Shown here: positions 52,695-64,000 of the stretch, in pieces | How positions within the stretch are numbered: position 1 is the first letter of the stretch | Layout of the letters: each line of letters opens with the position of its first letter | Source: Engraulis encrasicolus | Lineage: Eukaryota; Chordata; Actinopteri; Clupeiformes; Engraulidae | Direction: 5' to 3' | DNA length: 64,000 nucleotides | Assembly: GCF_034702125.1 (NCBI RefSeq) | Contig: NC_085859.1 | Span: 8,194,440 to 8,258,439 of the forward strand | Position numbers and translations under genes: made by a program | The notes under the pieces: model-generated | What the model was told of the DNA's origin: nothing | The model's input: only the letters and a program-made list of their open reading frames with translations | Database searches by the model: none

Positions 52695-52757
52695 CACCGT
52701 AATAAAGAGTGGACTTCACTCCCTCTAGTGGCCAGCTCGGGAACAGGGGATGATGAT
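52695..52757 (+). pseudogene. SPRY fragment, remnant 1
   Basis: Contains cgtaataaagagtggacttc then actccctctagtggccagct, the LPLVASS region of the SPRY exons, then diverges (gggaacaggggatgatgat). The stretch 52130-52690 shows only a tail-like phrase (acgcgttttggctaacaagc) of an interspersed repeat. Confidence 0.6.
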
Positions 52758-53274
52758 ACGGTTCACCCTTTCCCACAATAATAAGAGGGGACTCATAGAG
52801 GTAGAAAATAACACTAGAGGTGACCCCGCCCCCCTTTTTACGGCAATGTGTAGCGGCCATTATCTGTAGGTAGATCTCAGAAATGGAAATGAACGGAGAA
52901 CGAGGCTCACCTCTGTCAAAAATGGCTTAATCATGTGAAAATGTCCATCAACACACTATACAAGAACAATAGTTGAAGTGTGTTGCTAACTATGTTCATA
53001 AAAGATATTGTTTGATTTTTAAATGTATTTTATCGACTCATATGATTTAAGTAGATATTTTGCCTGCCATTTCAAATCTGGTCTTTGATTAATGTGTTAC
53101 TTCATATTCACACAGTTTTAGTCAATTTTTTGACAGGGGTGGGCGTGTTCTCCATTGACTTGCATTGCCTGAAGGTACCTACACTACCTACGGAAGTTGG
53201 GAAGCTCCAGCTGCCATTTCCCAGTGCTGTCACAAATTGCCGTGTCCTCTCTAGTGTTATTTTCTACCTCTATG

Positions 53275-53335
53275 AGGGGACTTCACTCCCTCTAGTGGCC
53301 AGCTCGTGAACAGGGGATGATGATACACTGGAGTT
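53275..53335 (+). pseudogene. SPRY fragment, remnant 2
   Basis: Repeats remnant 1 (aggggacttcactccctcta, gtggccagctcgtgaacagg) about 580 bp downstream, so the fragment was itself duplicated. No further coding sequence remains. Confidence 0.6.
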
Positions 53336-53619
53336 ATTCTCCTGCAATATTATGCAACATCTGGACATTTATACGGTATATTTTTTTTGGTTTTGATATA
53401 GTGGTCGTGGGCTGCTGTTTTACTTTTGTAATTGGTATCAATGATTAAGGAACATATGTATAGTAAAAATGGATTTCCCACTTAAGCATTGTAGTATTAT
53501 TATTATTAGTAGAAGTAGTAGTGGTATTTAACAACAACAACAACAACAACAACACATCCCCTTAAGCAGTGTAATTTACCTTCTAACTTGCTCTTCCCTT
53601 TTATTTCTGAAGAGTGAAT

Positions 53620-53995
53620 TTAAAGGATGGAGACGGTGGGGTGCCATTTTGGTGTCACAGATTAATGTAGATTATTAAACTATTACTCCAAACATGTACC
53701 ACCACTAAAGAGTACATTTAAAGCTGGAGAGTCATTTTAATTGTCAAGAGTGAATTTAAAGTCAGTCTGTTGGTGAACATGATTACAGTACACATGGTAT
53801 TTGAATTCACATTCATGCAACATAAATATCATAATGAACATGTAACATTAGGGCACTTGTGATTTTTGTTTGGTGTAGGGGTCTTGGGGTGATGTTTTAC
53901 TCAATGTGTCTCAATGATTAATGTACATGTGCATAATAAAGTAACTTCTGCATAAATGTTCCACTTGTGAGGAGATTATTTGCTTGCCCCTACAG
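53620..53995 (+). repeat. TRIM 3'-UTR unit, copy 4, with candidate poly(A) signal
   Basis: Same order of phrases as 37380-37920: ggatggagacggtggggtgc, aaagtcagtctgttggt, tttttgtttggtgtagggg, gtgcataataaagtaac (AATAAA 53935-53940). Confidence 0.65.
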
Positions 53996-54119
53996 GAGGA
54001 GGACTCGAACCTGCACCCTGTAATCTAAACCAAGCTCTCAACATGAATGTGGCCAATGCCCATGGCCAATGCTTAGCCCTGCAAGGATGTGGTTTTATCT
54101 GGATCCTGTGCATATGATT

Positions 54120-54450
<331 letters not shown>

Positions 54451-54482
54451 GCACGCAAGTCTCTGTGTGTGTGGACTTACAT

Positions 54483-55161
54483 TGTCAGGGTCTTAAAACC
54501 CAAGGCCACCCTCAGAAGGAAATGGAGACGAAGGACAGAAATGCAGAGAATTAGAGTTTGTTCAAACTTAGTTTTACTTAGTTCAAAGTCAACTTGACAA
54601 AATCCAAGCAATTCTTCAGTAGGCAAAAATCCAAAACAAAAACAAAGAGCCAAGAGTTCAGTCTTTCAAAAAGGGTCTCAAAAAGGCAACAGTTCTTGGG
54701 AAAGTCAAAGTTCAAAAAAATCATATGCAGCATTCCATGGCAACTAAAGGGTTAAATCCCAAATCTTCAATTCCAACAAAAAGCAGTCTTCCAAGTGTCC
54801 AAAATACATTAATGATCAAAGTCCATAATCCACAAAGAAAGTCCAAAGCAAAAATCCTCTTCAAGCAAAAGTATGACATAAACAAAGTTCCAAAGTCAAA
54901 AACAGCAGCTCAAAAATAGCAGTAGCAAAAATCAGGGACAAGTACTCACATGTGGCTTTCAGGAGATCTCAGCAGAGTCAAAAGGAAACAAAGGCTTTAA
55001 ATAGGCAACCCAAACAATTCACCATCAATGATTCAATTAACCAATAACAAAAAGACAGGTGTAGCCAATGGCAAAGGGTAAAACAAAAATACAAAGATAA
55101 ATGGCGACATCTAGTGGCAAGATTAAAGAACAGCAGGCACAATTGTCCACAGAACCTGACA
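54483..55161 (-). repeat. 3' LTR of the gypsy element
   Basis: 679 bp, TGTCAGG...CCTGACA. Direct copy at 59635-60314. Contains a TATA-like box (complement of ctttaaatag, 54993-55002) and two very short frames of no significance. Confidence 0.93.
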
Positions 55162-55173
55162 GAACCCCCCCCT

Positions 55174-56370
55174 CTAAGATCGTCTCCTGACGATCCCAGG
55201 GCGATCAGGATGCAAGCGATGGAAGTCTCTAACCAAGGAGCGGTCAAGCACATCCCTGGACGGTACCCAGGAGCGCTCCTCAGGACCATACCCCTCCCAG
55301 TCCACGAGGTACTGAAGAGACCCCCGAACACGGCGGGAATCCAGGAGCCGGTTGACCGTGTAGGTGGCATGGCCATCGATGAGTCGAGGAGGAGGTGGCG
55401 GCCGAGGAGTAGGAGCCAGTGGGGAAGTGACCACTGGGCGGAGACGGGAGACATGGAAGGTCGGGTGGACCCTCATAGAGCGAGGGAGCTGCAGAGTGTA
55501 GGCCACAGGGTTGATCCTGCGGAGGACTTTGAAGGGACCAACGAACCGGGGTGCCAACTTCCTGTTCTCCACCCTCAGTGGAAGATCCCGAGCCGAGAGC
55601 CAGACCCTCTGACCAGGTCGGAAGGTGACCAACCTCCGACGACGATTGGACTGCTGCTGGTACTGCCGAGAGGCTTTCAGCAAGGCTCGTCTGGCTCTAC
55701 CCCATGTACGCCGACACCGCCGAACAAACTGCTGGGCTGACGGGACCCCTGCATCCACCTCCTGCTCAGGGAACAAAGATGGTTGGTAACCAAACTGACA
55801 CTCAAAGGGTGACATACCTATAGCTGAGCATTTCAGTGTGTTATGAGCATATTCAGCCCAAGGGAGCTGGGAGCACCAGGAGGTGGGATTGTTCGAGACC
55901 AAGCATCTCAGGGTGGCTTCAAGATCTTGATTCAGTCTCTCAGTCTGCCCGTTAGACTGGGGATGGAAGCCAGATGAGAGGCTCACAGTCGCCCCGATCA
56001 GCTTGCAGAAGGCACGCCAGAAGCAGGAGGTAAACTGGGGGCCACGGTCGGAGACGAGATCCTGGGGAAGACCAAAGACTCGAAACACATGGTCACATAT
56101 GAGTCTGGCAGTCTCAGAGGCAGAGGGCAATTTGGGCAAAGGTAAGAAGCGACAGGCTTTAGAGAATCTATCAATAATGACTAGAATGGTGGTGTTACCT
56201 TCAGAGGCAGGGAGGCCAGTAATGAAGTCAAGGGAGAGGTGTGACCACGGTCTGCGGGGTATGGGCAGTGGGTGGAGCAGGCCCTGGGGTCTCTGGCGTG
56301 ATCCTTCCCCTGGACGCAGTTGTGACAGCTGGCCACGAATGTCTGCACGTCCGTCTTCATAGTAGGCCAC
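55174..56370 (-). CDS. pol: gypsy element Pol, second part: integrase core and chromodomain
   Basis: 398-codon frame; only the part from about 56300 downward is genuine Pol. Integrase D, D, E residues lie in [17 protein letters not shown] and [11 protein letters not shown]-terminal chromodomain ([31 protein letters not shown]) is present; in chromoviruses this domain guides integration to particular chromatin. In a neighbouring frame to the upstream part, so this copy would need the indel at about 56290 resolved to make full Pol. Confidence 0.9.
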   Translation of the reverse strand: MAYYEDGRADIRGQLSQLRPGEGSRQRPQGLLHPLPIPRRPWSHLSLDFITGLPASEGNTTILVIIDRFSKACRFLPLPKLPSASETARLICDHVFRVFGLPQDLVSDRGPQFTSCFWRAFCKLIGATVSLSSGFHPQSNGQTERLNQDLEATLRCLVSNNPTSWCSQLPWAEYAHNTLKCSAIGMSPFECQFGYQPSLFPEQEVDAGVPSAQQFVRRCRRTWGRARRALLKASRQYQQQSNRRRRLVTFRPGQRVWLSARDLPLRVENRKLAPRFVGPFKVLRRINPVAYTLQLPRSMRVHPTFHVSRLRPVVTSPLAPTPRPPPPPRLIDGHATYTVNRLLDSRRVRGSLQYLVDWEGYGPEERSWVPSRDVLDRSLVRDFHRLHPDRPGIVRRRS

Positions 56371-58487
56371 CAGAAGCGCCGCTCAAGGAACTCCAGTGTT
56401 CGAGATGCCCCTGGATGGACCGCCAGTCGACAAGAGTGACCCCACTGGAGAACTTGACCACGTGCAGACCTGGGAACAAACAAGAGACCTGCAGGAACAT
56501 TATCAGGGGCAGGGTCATTGCGCAGGGCCTGCTGAACTACAGATGTTATGCCCCAGCGCACTGGTGCAATGACTCGGGAACTAGGGATGATTGTTTCAGG
56601 TGGGCTCTCTAGACTTTCTGACTGAAATAGGCGTGAGAGCGCATCAGGTTTGACATTTTTTGAGCCTGGTCTGTAGGAGATGTTGAAGTCAAATCTGTTG
56701 AAGAAGAGAGCCCACCTGGCCTGTCGAGGATTTAGGCGCTTGGCCTGCTGGATATACTGCAGGTTCTTATGATCTGTCCACACTAGGAAGGAATGTTGAG
56801 CCCCCTCCAACCACTGCCTCCACTCCTCCAATGCCAGTTTAACAGCCAGGAGCTCTCGATTTCCAATGTCATAGTTCTCCTCTGACGGAGAGAGCTTGCG
56901 AGAGAAAAAGGCACAAGGATGGATTTTACCGTCAGAGGATCTTTGGGAGAGGACCGCGCCAACCCCTACATTAGAGGCATCCACCTCCACGATGAAGGGT
57001 CGAGTGGGATCTGGATTTTGGAGAATGGGAGCAGAGGAGAAGTGTTGCTTCAGAGTCTGAAAGGCCTGGCTAGCCTCAGTAGTCCATGAGAAGGGGGAGT
57101 TGCATTTTCGTGTGAGTGCAGAGATGGGGGCTGCAATGGAGCTGAAGTTGCGGATAAACCTCCGGTAGAAATTTGCAAAGCCCAAGAATCTCTGCGTCTC
57201 CTTGATTGTGATGGGGGCAGGCCAATCCCGTACTGCTTCCACCTTCTTAGGGTCCATGAGGATCCTCCCCTCCGAGATGACATAGCCAAGGAAGGCCACT
57301 TTGGGAACGTGGAACTCGCATTTTTCAGCTTTTACAAAAAGGTGGTTTTTGAGGAGACGAGTGAGTACCTGTCGGACATGCTGGACGTGCTCGGAATGGT
57401 TCTTGGAAAATATTAAAATATCATCTAAATAAACAAAAACAAATCTGTCCAGCATGTCGCGAAGAACATCATTGATCAAGGCCTGGAAGACAGCAGGGGC
57501 GTTAGTGAGTCCAAAGGGCATGACCCGGTATTCATAGTGGCCAGTTGGGGTGTTAAATGCTGTTTTCCACTCATCTCCTTTGCGAATTCTGACCAGATGG
57601 TAGGCGTTGCGAAGATCGAGTTTGGTGAAGATGGTGGCATTTTGCAGGAGTTCAAAAACTGATGACATAAGTGGCAGGGGGTAACGGTTTCGGACAGTGA
57701 TCTTGTTGAGTCCTCGATAATCAATGCAAGGCCTCAGGCCTCCGTCCTTCTTTCCCACGAAGAAGAAGCCCGCGCCAGCAGGAGAAGAGGAGGGTCGAAT
57801 GAAGCCTGAGGACAGTGATTCCTTGAGATATTCTTCCATGGCCACGCGTTCTGGAGCAGAAAGTGAGAAGATGCGCCCCCTAGGTGGGCAAGTGCCGGGA
57901 AGCAGTTCAATGGCACAGTCATAGGCTCTGTGAGGTGGTAGGGCTGCTGCTTTACCTTTGCTGAATACTTCTGCCAAGTTATGATACTCAGGAGGGACTC
58001 GGGACAACTCGGGAGGGGCTTGGGACAACTCGGGAGGCTTGAGAAACTCGGGACAGGAACTTGGGACGAGACAGCTGGCATGGCAGTTAGGGCCCCACTG
58101 GAGGATCTTGCCGGAGGCCCAATCAAGATGAGGGTTGTGGCGAGTCAGCCAGGGGAATCCAAGGACTATGGGAAACTCTTTGGCCTGGATCAAGTGGAAT
58201 GACAGTTGCTCCTGGTGACTGTCGATCCGTGCATGAATAGTAGAGGTTATTCTATCTACTAGGCCACCACCCAAAGGCCGGCCATCTAAGGCAGTTACTG
58301 ACAGAGGGGAGTCAATGGCAGAGGTGGGAATCCCAAGATGTTGTGCTAGGGAAAGGTCCATGAAATTGCCAGCAGCCCCAGAGTCAACAAAGGCCTGCAG
58401 AGTGTGTGACTGGTCATCCCAGGAGAGTGTGACAGGAACGAAGAATCCGGTTGTAGGGAGACCAGGAGATGATGTCACCCCCGTCAC
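56181..58487 (-). CDS. pol: gypsy element Pol, first part: protease, reverse transcriptase, RNase H, integrase zinc domain
   Basis: 768 codons from a non-ATG start in the -1 frame relative to gag, so expression needs a frameshift. Motifs in order: protease [11 protein letters not shown] (about residue 30), RT with YLDD at 353-356, RNase H ([17 protein letters not shown]), and the integrase HHCC finger (H..H and CHNC). The frame leaves the family sequence near 56285-56300, after [11 protein letters not shown], and runs about 36 codons of unrelated sequence to a stop. A one-base indel there separates it from the integrase core. Confidence 0.9.
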   Translation of the reverse strand: MTGVTSSPGLPTTGFFVPVTLSWDDQSHTLQAFVDSGAAGNFMDLSLAQHLGIPTSAIDSPLSVTALDGRPLGGGLVDRITSTIHARIDSHQEQLSFHLIQAKEFPIVLGFPWLTRHNPHLDWASGKILQWGPNCHASCLVPSSCPEFLKPPELSQAPPELSRVPPEYHNLAEVFSKGKAAALPPHRAYDCAIELLPGTCPPRGRIFSLSAPERVAMEEYLKESLSSGFIRPSSSPAGAGFFFVGKKDGGLRPCIDYRGLNKITVRNRYPLPLMSSVFELLQNATIFTKLDLRNAYHLVRIRKGDEWKTAFNTPTGHYEYRVMPFGLTNAPAVFQALINDVLRDMLDRFVFVYLDDILIFSKNHSEHVQHVRQVLTRLLKNHLFVKAEKCEFHVPKVAFLGYVISEGRILMDPKKVEAVRDWPAPITIKETQRFLGFANFYRRFIRNFSSIAAPISALTRKCNSPFSWTTEASQAFQTLKQHFSSAPILQNPDPTRPFIVEVDASNVGVGAVLSQRSSDGKIHPCAFFSRKLSPSEENYDIGNRELLAVKLALEEWRQWLEGAQHSFLVWTDHKNLQYIQQAKRLNPRQARWALFFNRFDFNISYRPGSKNVKPDALSRLFQSESLESPPETIIPSSRVIAPVRWGITSVVQQALRNDPAPDNVPAGLLFVPRSARGQVLQWGHSCRLAVHPGASRTLEFLERRFWWPTMKTDVQTFVASCHNCVQGKDHARDPRACSTHCPYPADRGHTSPLTSLLASLPLKVTPPF

Positions 58488-59617
58488 AGATCTCCTGGGG
58501 CTGGACGGGGTTTGGCTTTTCCCTGAAGCTCCGGGCAGTTGCTGCGAAAGTGTCCTGGCTTTCCGCAGTAGAGGCAGCAGCGCTCCTTCATGCGCCTCTC
58601 ACGTTCCGCCTGTGACAGTCGGGTTCCCCCCAGCTGCATGGGCTCTGGTCCTCCCTCAGAAGAGTCGACTGCTGGGGTGCTATGGGCTGGAACTGCAACG
58701 GAGAACATGCTTCTTGGGGCTTTGTTTCTTTCCTGCAGCCGATTGTCCAGCCGGATGACTCGGGAGATCAGTGACTCAAGGTTTTCGGCCTCCTCCCACG
58801 AAGCTAGCTGATCTTTAATGCGGTCAGCCAAACCACAGTAGAATGTAGCGAGCAAGGCCTGCTCACCCCAGCCGCTCTCCGCTGCTAGGGTGCGGAACTG
58901 AATGGCATAGTCCGCAGCAGACTGGCGCCCCTGACGAAGCTGAAGTAGTTTGTTGGCTGCTGTGCGACTACTGACCTCTGGGGAGAAGACCTTCAACATC
59001 TCCTTGGAGAAGGATTCGAAGGATCCGCAGACAGAGCTTTTGCTTTCGTAGAGAGCTGTAGCCCAGGCCAGGGCTTTTCCGGTCAAGAGGGTGATAACAT
59101 AGGCCACTCTAGAGTGCTCTGTCGGGTAGGCAGCAGGCTGGAGGTCGAAGGACAGATGACACTGGGTCAGAAAACCCCTGCAGCCTTTTGGGTCTCCACT
59201 GTACCTCTCTGGCGTTGGCAGGCGTGGTTCACGGCTGGGCACAGGGCGGGACTCTGATGGCGTGTTGGAGGATGTGGCTGTAGAGGCTGGAGCGGTCGGA
59301 GAGGTTAGAAAGGTTGGAATGGCTATAGTAGGCGGAGTGGCTTGAGTGGCTGGAGTGTCTGAAGGGCCTGGTTGTATAGGCTGTAAACACTGGAGGGCCT
59401 GTTGAATCACAGTCAATATGCCAGCTTGCCTTCTCATCTCAGCCCCCCACTGGGTTAAGACCTGTTCATGACGACGCATGGTGTCATCTTGGCTGCCGAC
59501 AGCCGTCGTCAGGTGCTGGAGGACGAGGGCCAGGTCTGTAGGGTCAGTTGGTGGTGAAGGGTGAGACACTGGCACCGGGTCCGGTTCACGAAGTGGCATA
59601 TTCTCTGCTCCATCCAT
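58484..59617 (-). CDS. gag: gypsy element Gag
   Basis: 377 residues starting MDGAENMP. A retrotransposon-gag capsid-like region occupies roughly residues 150-300 ([40 protein letters not shown]). A CCHC nucleocapsid knuckle ([14 protein letters not shown]) lies near the C-terminus. The frame ends at TGA 58486-58484, overlapping the pol frame by one codon in the -1 register. Gag assembles the particle that packages element RNA. Intact. Confidence 0.9.
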   Translation of the reverse strand: MDGAENMPLREPDPVPVSHPSPPTDPTDLALVLQHLTTAVGSQDDTMRRHEQVLTQWGAEMRRQAGILTVIQQALQCLQPIQPGPSDTPATQATPPTIAIPTFLTSPTAPASTATSSNTPSESRPVPSREPRLPTPERYSGDPKGCRGFLTQCHLSFDLQPAAYPTEHSRVAYVITLLTGKALAWATALYESKSSVCGSFESFSKEMLKVFSPEVSSRTAANKLLQLRQGRQSAADYAIQFRTLAAESGWGEQALLATFYCGLADRIKDQLASWEEAENLESLISRVIRLDNRLQERNKAPRSMFSVAVPAHSTPAVDSSEGGPEPMQLGGTRLSQAERERRMKERCCLYCGKPGHFRSNCPELQGKAKPRPAPGDL

Positions 59618-59634
59618 TGTTGGCTGAGATCTTC

Positions 59635-60314
59635 TGTCAGGGTCTTAAAACCCAAGGCCACCCTCAGAAGGAAATGGAGACGAAGGACAGAAATGCAGAG
59701 AATTAGAGTTTGTTCAAACTTAGTTTTACTTAGTTCAAAGTCAACTTGACAAAATCCAAGCGATTCATCAGTAGGCAAAAATCCAAAACAAAAACAAAGA
59801 GCCAAGAGTTCAGTCTTTCAAAAAGGGTCTCAAAAAGGCAACAGTTCTTGGGAAAGTCAAAGTTCAAAAAAATCATATGCAGCATTCCATGGCAACTAAA
59901 GGGTTAAATCCCAAATCTTCAATTCCAACAAAAAGCAGTCTTCCAAGTGTCCAAAATACATTAATGATCAAAGTCCATAATCCACAAAGAAAGTCCAAAG
60001 CAAAAATCCTCTTCAAGCAAAAGTATGACATAAACAAAGTTCCAAAGTCAAAAACAGCAGCTCAAAAATAGCAGTAGCAAAAATCAGGGACAAGTACTCA
60101 CATGTGGCTTTCAGGAGATCTCAGCAGAGTCAAAAGGAAACAAAGGCTTTAAATAGGCAACCCAAACAATTCACCATCAATGATTCAATTAACCAATAAC
60201 AAAAAGACAGGTGTAACCAATGGCAAAGGGTAAAACAGAAATACAAATGTAAATGGCGACATCTAGTGACAAGATTTAAGAACAGCAGGCACAAATTGTC
60301 CACAGAACCTGACT
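59635..60314 (-). repeat. 5' LTR of the gypsy element
   Basis: 680 bp. On the minus strand TATTTAAA (60155-60148) lies 30 bp before GCTGAGATCT (60125-60116), a plausible transcript start whose first ten bases are complementary to the sequence just after the LTR (59632-59623). Confidence 0.93.
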
Positions 60315-60355
60315 TACATACAGTGGAAGGTCCAAATACAATAGAGTAAGTAGGC

Positions 60356-60375
60356 CAGGGGTTCCCAAACTTGAC
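60356..60375. mobile_element. end of an inverted hAT MITE copy
   Basis: CAGGGGTTCCCAAACTTGAC is the complement of the right end of the MITE at 61025-61314 (gtttgggaaccactg). It opens directly into the minisatellite. Confidence 0.6.
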
Positions 60376-60376
60376 C

Positions 60377-60970
60377 ATGCCAAGGTCCCCCCATATACTT
60401 ATATTCTAGCCAAGGCCCCCCCATATACTTATATTCTAGCCAAGGCCCCCCATATACTGATATTCTAGCCAAGGCCCAACCATATACTGATATTCTAGCC
60501 AAGCCCCCCCCCCCCCCCCCCCCCCATATACTGATATTCTAGCCAAGGTCCCCCCATATACTGATATTCTAGCCAAGGTCCCCCATATACTGATATTCTA
60601 GCCAAGGCCCCCCCATATACTTATATTCTAGCCAAGGCCCCCCCATATACTGATATTCTAGCCAAGGTCCCCCCATATACCTTATTCTAGCCAAGGTCCC
60701 CCCATATACCGGTATATTCTAGCCAAGGTCCCCCATATACTGATATATTCTCGCCAAGGTCCCCCCATATACCGGTATATTCCAGCCAAGGTCCCCCATA
60801 TACTTATATTCTAGCCAAGGCCCCCCCATATACTTATATTCTAGCCAAGGCCCCCCCATATACTTATATTCTAGCCAAGGCCCCCCATATACTGATATTC
60901 TAGCCAAGGCCCAACCATATACTGATATTCTAGCCAAGGCCCCCCATATACTTATATTCTAGCCAAGGCC
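60377..60970. repeat. minisatellite, about 29-bp unit
   Basis: About 20 units of ccaaggccccccatatact followed by gatattctag, including an expanded C run of about 20 nt (about 60505-60524). The unit resembles an internal motif of the adjacent MITE (gtatatggggggccttg on the other strand). Confidence 0.92.
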
Positions 60971-61024
60971 CACCTACTATGGGTCGTGCCACACTATTTT
61001 GCTTTTTACAAGCATAGCCTAGGA

Positions 61025-61314
61025 CAGTGGTTTTCAAAGTGGGGGCCGGGGACCCCTTGTGGGCCGCGAAGGGATGCCAGGGGGGCCACGGCAGGTTGGC
61101 CGACAATCCCCGTTGAATAATTTTCTTTTTTACAATGCTTATGTATTGTGCTTCTTGTAGTATTTGAATGGGTTTAGAAATGCACCAACTTCATGGAGTT
61201 GAGAAACCGGGTGCACAGAAAAAAATATTGTGGCATGGCTCGTGTCAGGGAGGCCTTGGTTGGAATGTACTGGTATATGGGGGGCCTTGTCATGGTAAAG
61301 TTTGGGAACCACTG
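61025..61314. mobile_element. hAT-type MITE
   Basis: CAGTGGTTTTCAAAGTGG at the left and GTTTGGGAACCACTG at the right; flanks GCCTAGGA (61017-61024) and GTCTAGGA (61315-61322) match at 7 of 8 bases. Confidence 0.7.
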
Positions 61315-61574
61315 GTCTAGGATTGTTAGTCAGTGCCTCACTGGGATATCTAAAATAACCTAACGTAGTAATGTTCAGCAATGCAATAGATTATTCTAAT
61401 GCAGTTCTGAACTAAGGTGAATATTGTAAATCTTAATCTTTGGTTTATTTGTTATTCAATTTATTGAAATATTTATTTTGTTTTGCTTGTCTTTTCCTGC
61501 CAACCTACCATGCCCCCCTAGCACCCCCTCACGGCTCCCCAGGGGTCCCCAGCCCCCACATTGAAAACTACTGG

Positions 61575-61905
61575 GCAGTCATGGGTAAGCAGTTAGGGTG
61601 TTAGACTTGTAGCCCAAAGGTTGCCAGTTCGACTCCCGACCCACCAAGTTGTTGTTGGTGGTGGGGGTAATTAACCATTGCTCTCTCCCATCCTCCTCCA
61701 TGACTGAGGTACCCTGAGCATGGTCCTGTCCCTCCGTACTACTCCCTTTTGGGTGTCATTGGGAGCTGCCCCCTGGCGCGGGTGAGGCATAAATGCAATA
61801 TCGTTGTGTGCCGTGGAGTGCTGTGTCACAATGACAATGGAAGTTGGGAGTCTCCCAGTTGGGTTCACTGGAGTAGGCCAATGGCTTATTTTCATGGTTG
61901 TTATT
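61575..61905 (+). repeat. tRNA-derived SINE
   Basis: A tRNA-like head: A-box-like TGGGTAAGCAGTTAGGG, then B-box GTTCGACTCC, with tgtagcccaaaggttgcc between them. A tRNA-unrelated body of about 250 bp follows (ccctgagcatggtcctgtcc, ctgccccctggcgcgggtga). The frames across it are incidental. Confidence 0.75.
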
Positions 61906-62173
61906 CTGCACCGCCACCACTGGGGGGCAGTAGACACCAATATTCCACAACCTTCTCGCTGCGCAGCTCAAATCCTCACAGGTGACTTTTATTTAATTAA
62001 AAATGCCAGAAAAGGAAGCAATAAAGAACAAACATTAACCAGACAACCAAACAACTTAGATTACTTCTGAATTCATGACAACATTTATTGGATTTTCCAT
62101 ATGTTAGCGCAGCAGCATATTTTTGAAGACGCAGTCGGGTAGGTCAATATAGAATATGGATACACAGGTACAA

Positions 62174-62313
<140 letters not shown>

Positions 62314-62408
62314 AAGATGCAGTGGGGTAGGTCAATATAGAATATGGATATCAAGCATCTCAGAGGAACACAGTGCTGTGCTGTCAGTCGAGTAAGACAG
62401 AGTTACAA

Positions 62409-62448
<40 letters not shown>

Positions 62449-62500
62449 TGTTTCTTTATTAATGGTCTTTCTAATCTTCATGTGTGATGATGTAGACCAG

Positions 62501-63774
<1,274 letters not shown>

Positions 63775-63814
63775 CTGAAATGGGAATGAGATCAGACGAG
63801 GTGAGGAGAGAATT

Positions 63815-64000
63815 ATTATTATTTCTGAATAATTATTATTATTATTACATAATTAACAGTAATTAATAATAACAGTTACTATTTAATTAAATAATACCAA
63901 TGATTAATAATTCAACAATAATTATTATTAATTATAATGATATTATTAAATAAATTAATATTGTTATTTTATTATAATAATTATTATTAATTATAATGAA
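63815..64000. repeat. AT-rich (ATT)n-type low-complexity DNA
   Basis: Dense ATT/AAT trinucleotide variants to the window edge; no gene content. Confidence 0.85.

Larger units (their letters stand above)
54483..60314 (-). mobile_element. Ty3/gypsy chromodomain LTR retrotransposon (sushi/Tf1-like)
   Basis: Complete structure on the minus strand: LTRs 59635-60314 (5') and 54483-55161 (3'), a 5-bp target duplication TACAT (54478-54482, 60315-60319), gag, pol with protease, RT, RNase H and integrase, a chromodomain, and a G-rich polypurine tract next to the 3' LTR (complement of 55162-55178). The LTRs begin TGTCAGG and end CCTGACA, with one changed end base at 60314. They differ at about ten positions in 680 bp, so the insertion is young. 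The chromodomain and gag-to-pol frame change place it with vertebrate sushi-type chromoviruses (inference from family knowledge). Confidence 0.93.

Noticed and set aside
55114..58758. Plus-strand frames of 119-208 codons over the gypsy element
   Set aside because: Antisense to gag-pol; no independent domain.

Overview
This is nuclear DNA of a ray-finned (teleost) fish. The evidence is a fish-type RING/two-B-box/coiled-coil/B30.2 TRIM gene cluster, fish-type transposons (hAT MITEs, piggyBac and Tc1-like elements, a chromodomain Ty3/gypsy element, an R2/HERO-like LINE) and very many long (CA)n/(TG)n tracts. Species cannot be fixed from the sequence alone.

Layout. (1) 1-4229 is the 3' half of a plus-strand TRIM gene (gene A), ending in a PRY-SPRY (B30.2) exon. 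(2) 4230-14400 is its 3' flank, split by a 6.6-kb TTAA-flanked piggyBac-type insertion that holds a 1.8-kb palindrome and other elements; an hAT MITE and two minisatellites follow. (3) 14904-33768 is a complete TRIM gene (gene B). Seven exons with consistent phases give an inferred 607-residue protein: RING, B-box 1, B-box 2, coiled coil, a linker exon with a hydrophobic segment, then SPRY. Its introns hold Tc1-like and hAT elements, a LINE 3' fragment and an interspersed teleost repeat. (4) 35699-36192 and 51605-51966 are two further SPRY exons with no RING/B-box/coiled-coil exons of their own. They are either orphan duplicates or alternative last exons of gene B; the second abuts a 99-base assembly gap. 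SPRY fragments and repeated 3'-UTR units lie around them. (5) 38111-51393 is a nest of mobile elements: an hAT element with a perfect 8-bp target duplication, an R2/HERO-like LINE with one frameshift, and a 6.8-kb element with roughly 0.85-kb inverted arms that carries its own piggyBac-type passenger. An unoccupied relative of its target lies at 20.4 kb. (6) 54483-60314 is a young minus-strand chromodomain Ty3/gypsy element with about 98.5% identical LTRs. (7) 60356-61900 holds a MITE-derived minisatellite and a tRNA-type SINE. (8) 62629-63774, minus strand, is the last two exons of a myosin regulatory light chain gene, the only host gene here outside the TRIM family.

The TRIM genes are probably innate-immune E3 ubiquitin ligases. 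RING would recruit E2, the coiled coil would dimerise, and SPRY would bind ligand. The SPRY copies share a nearly fixed C-terminal half but differ in length and sequence in the first variable loop. (CA)n tracts flank most of the copies, so the array looks like one that expands by unequal exchange.
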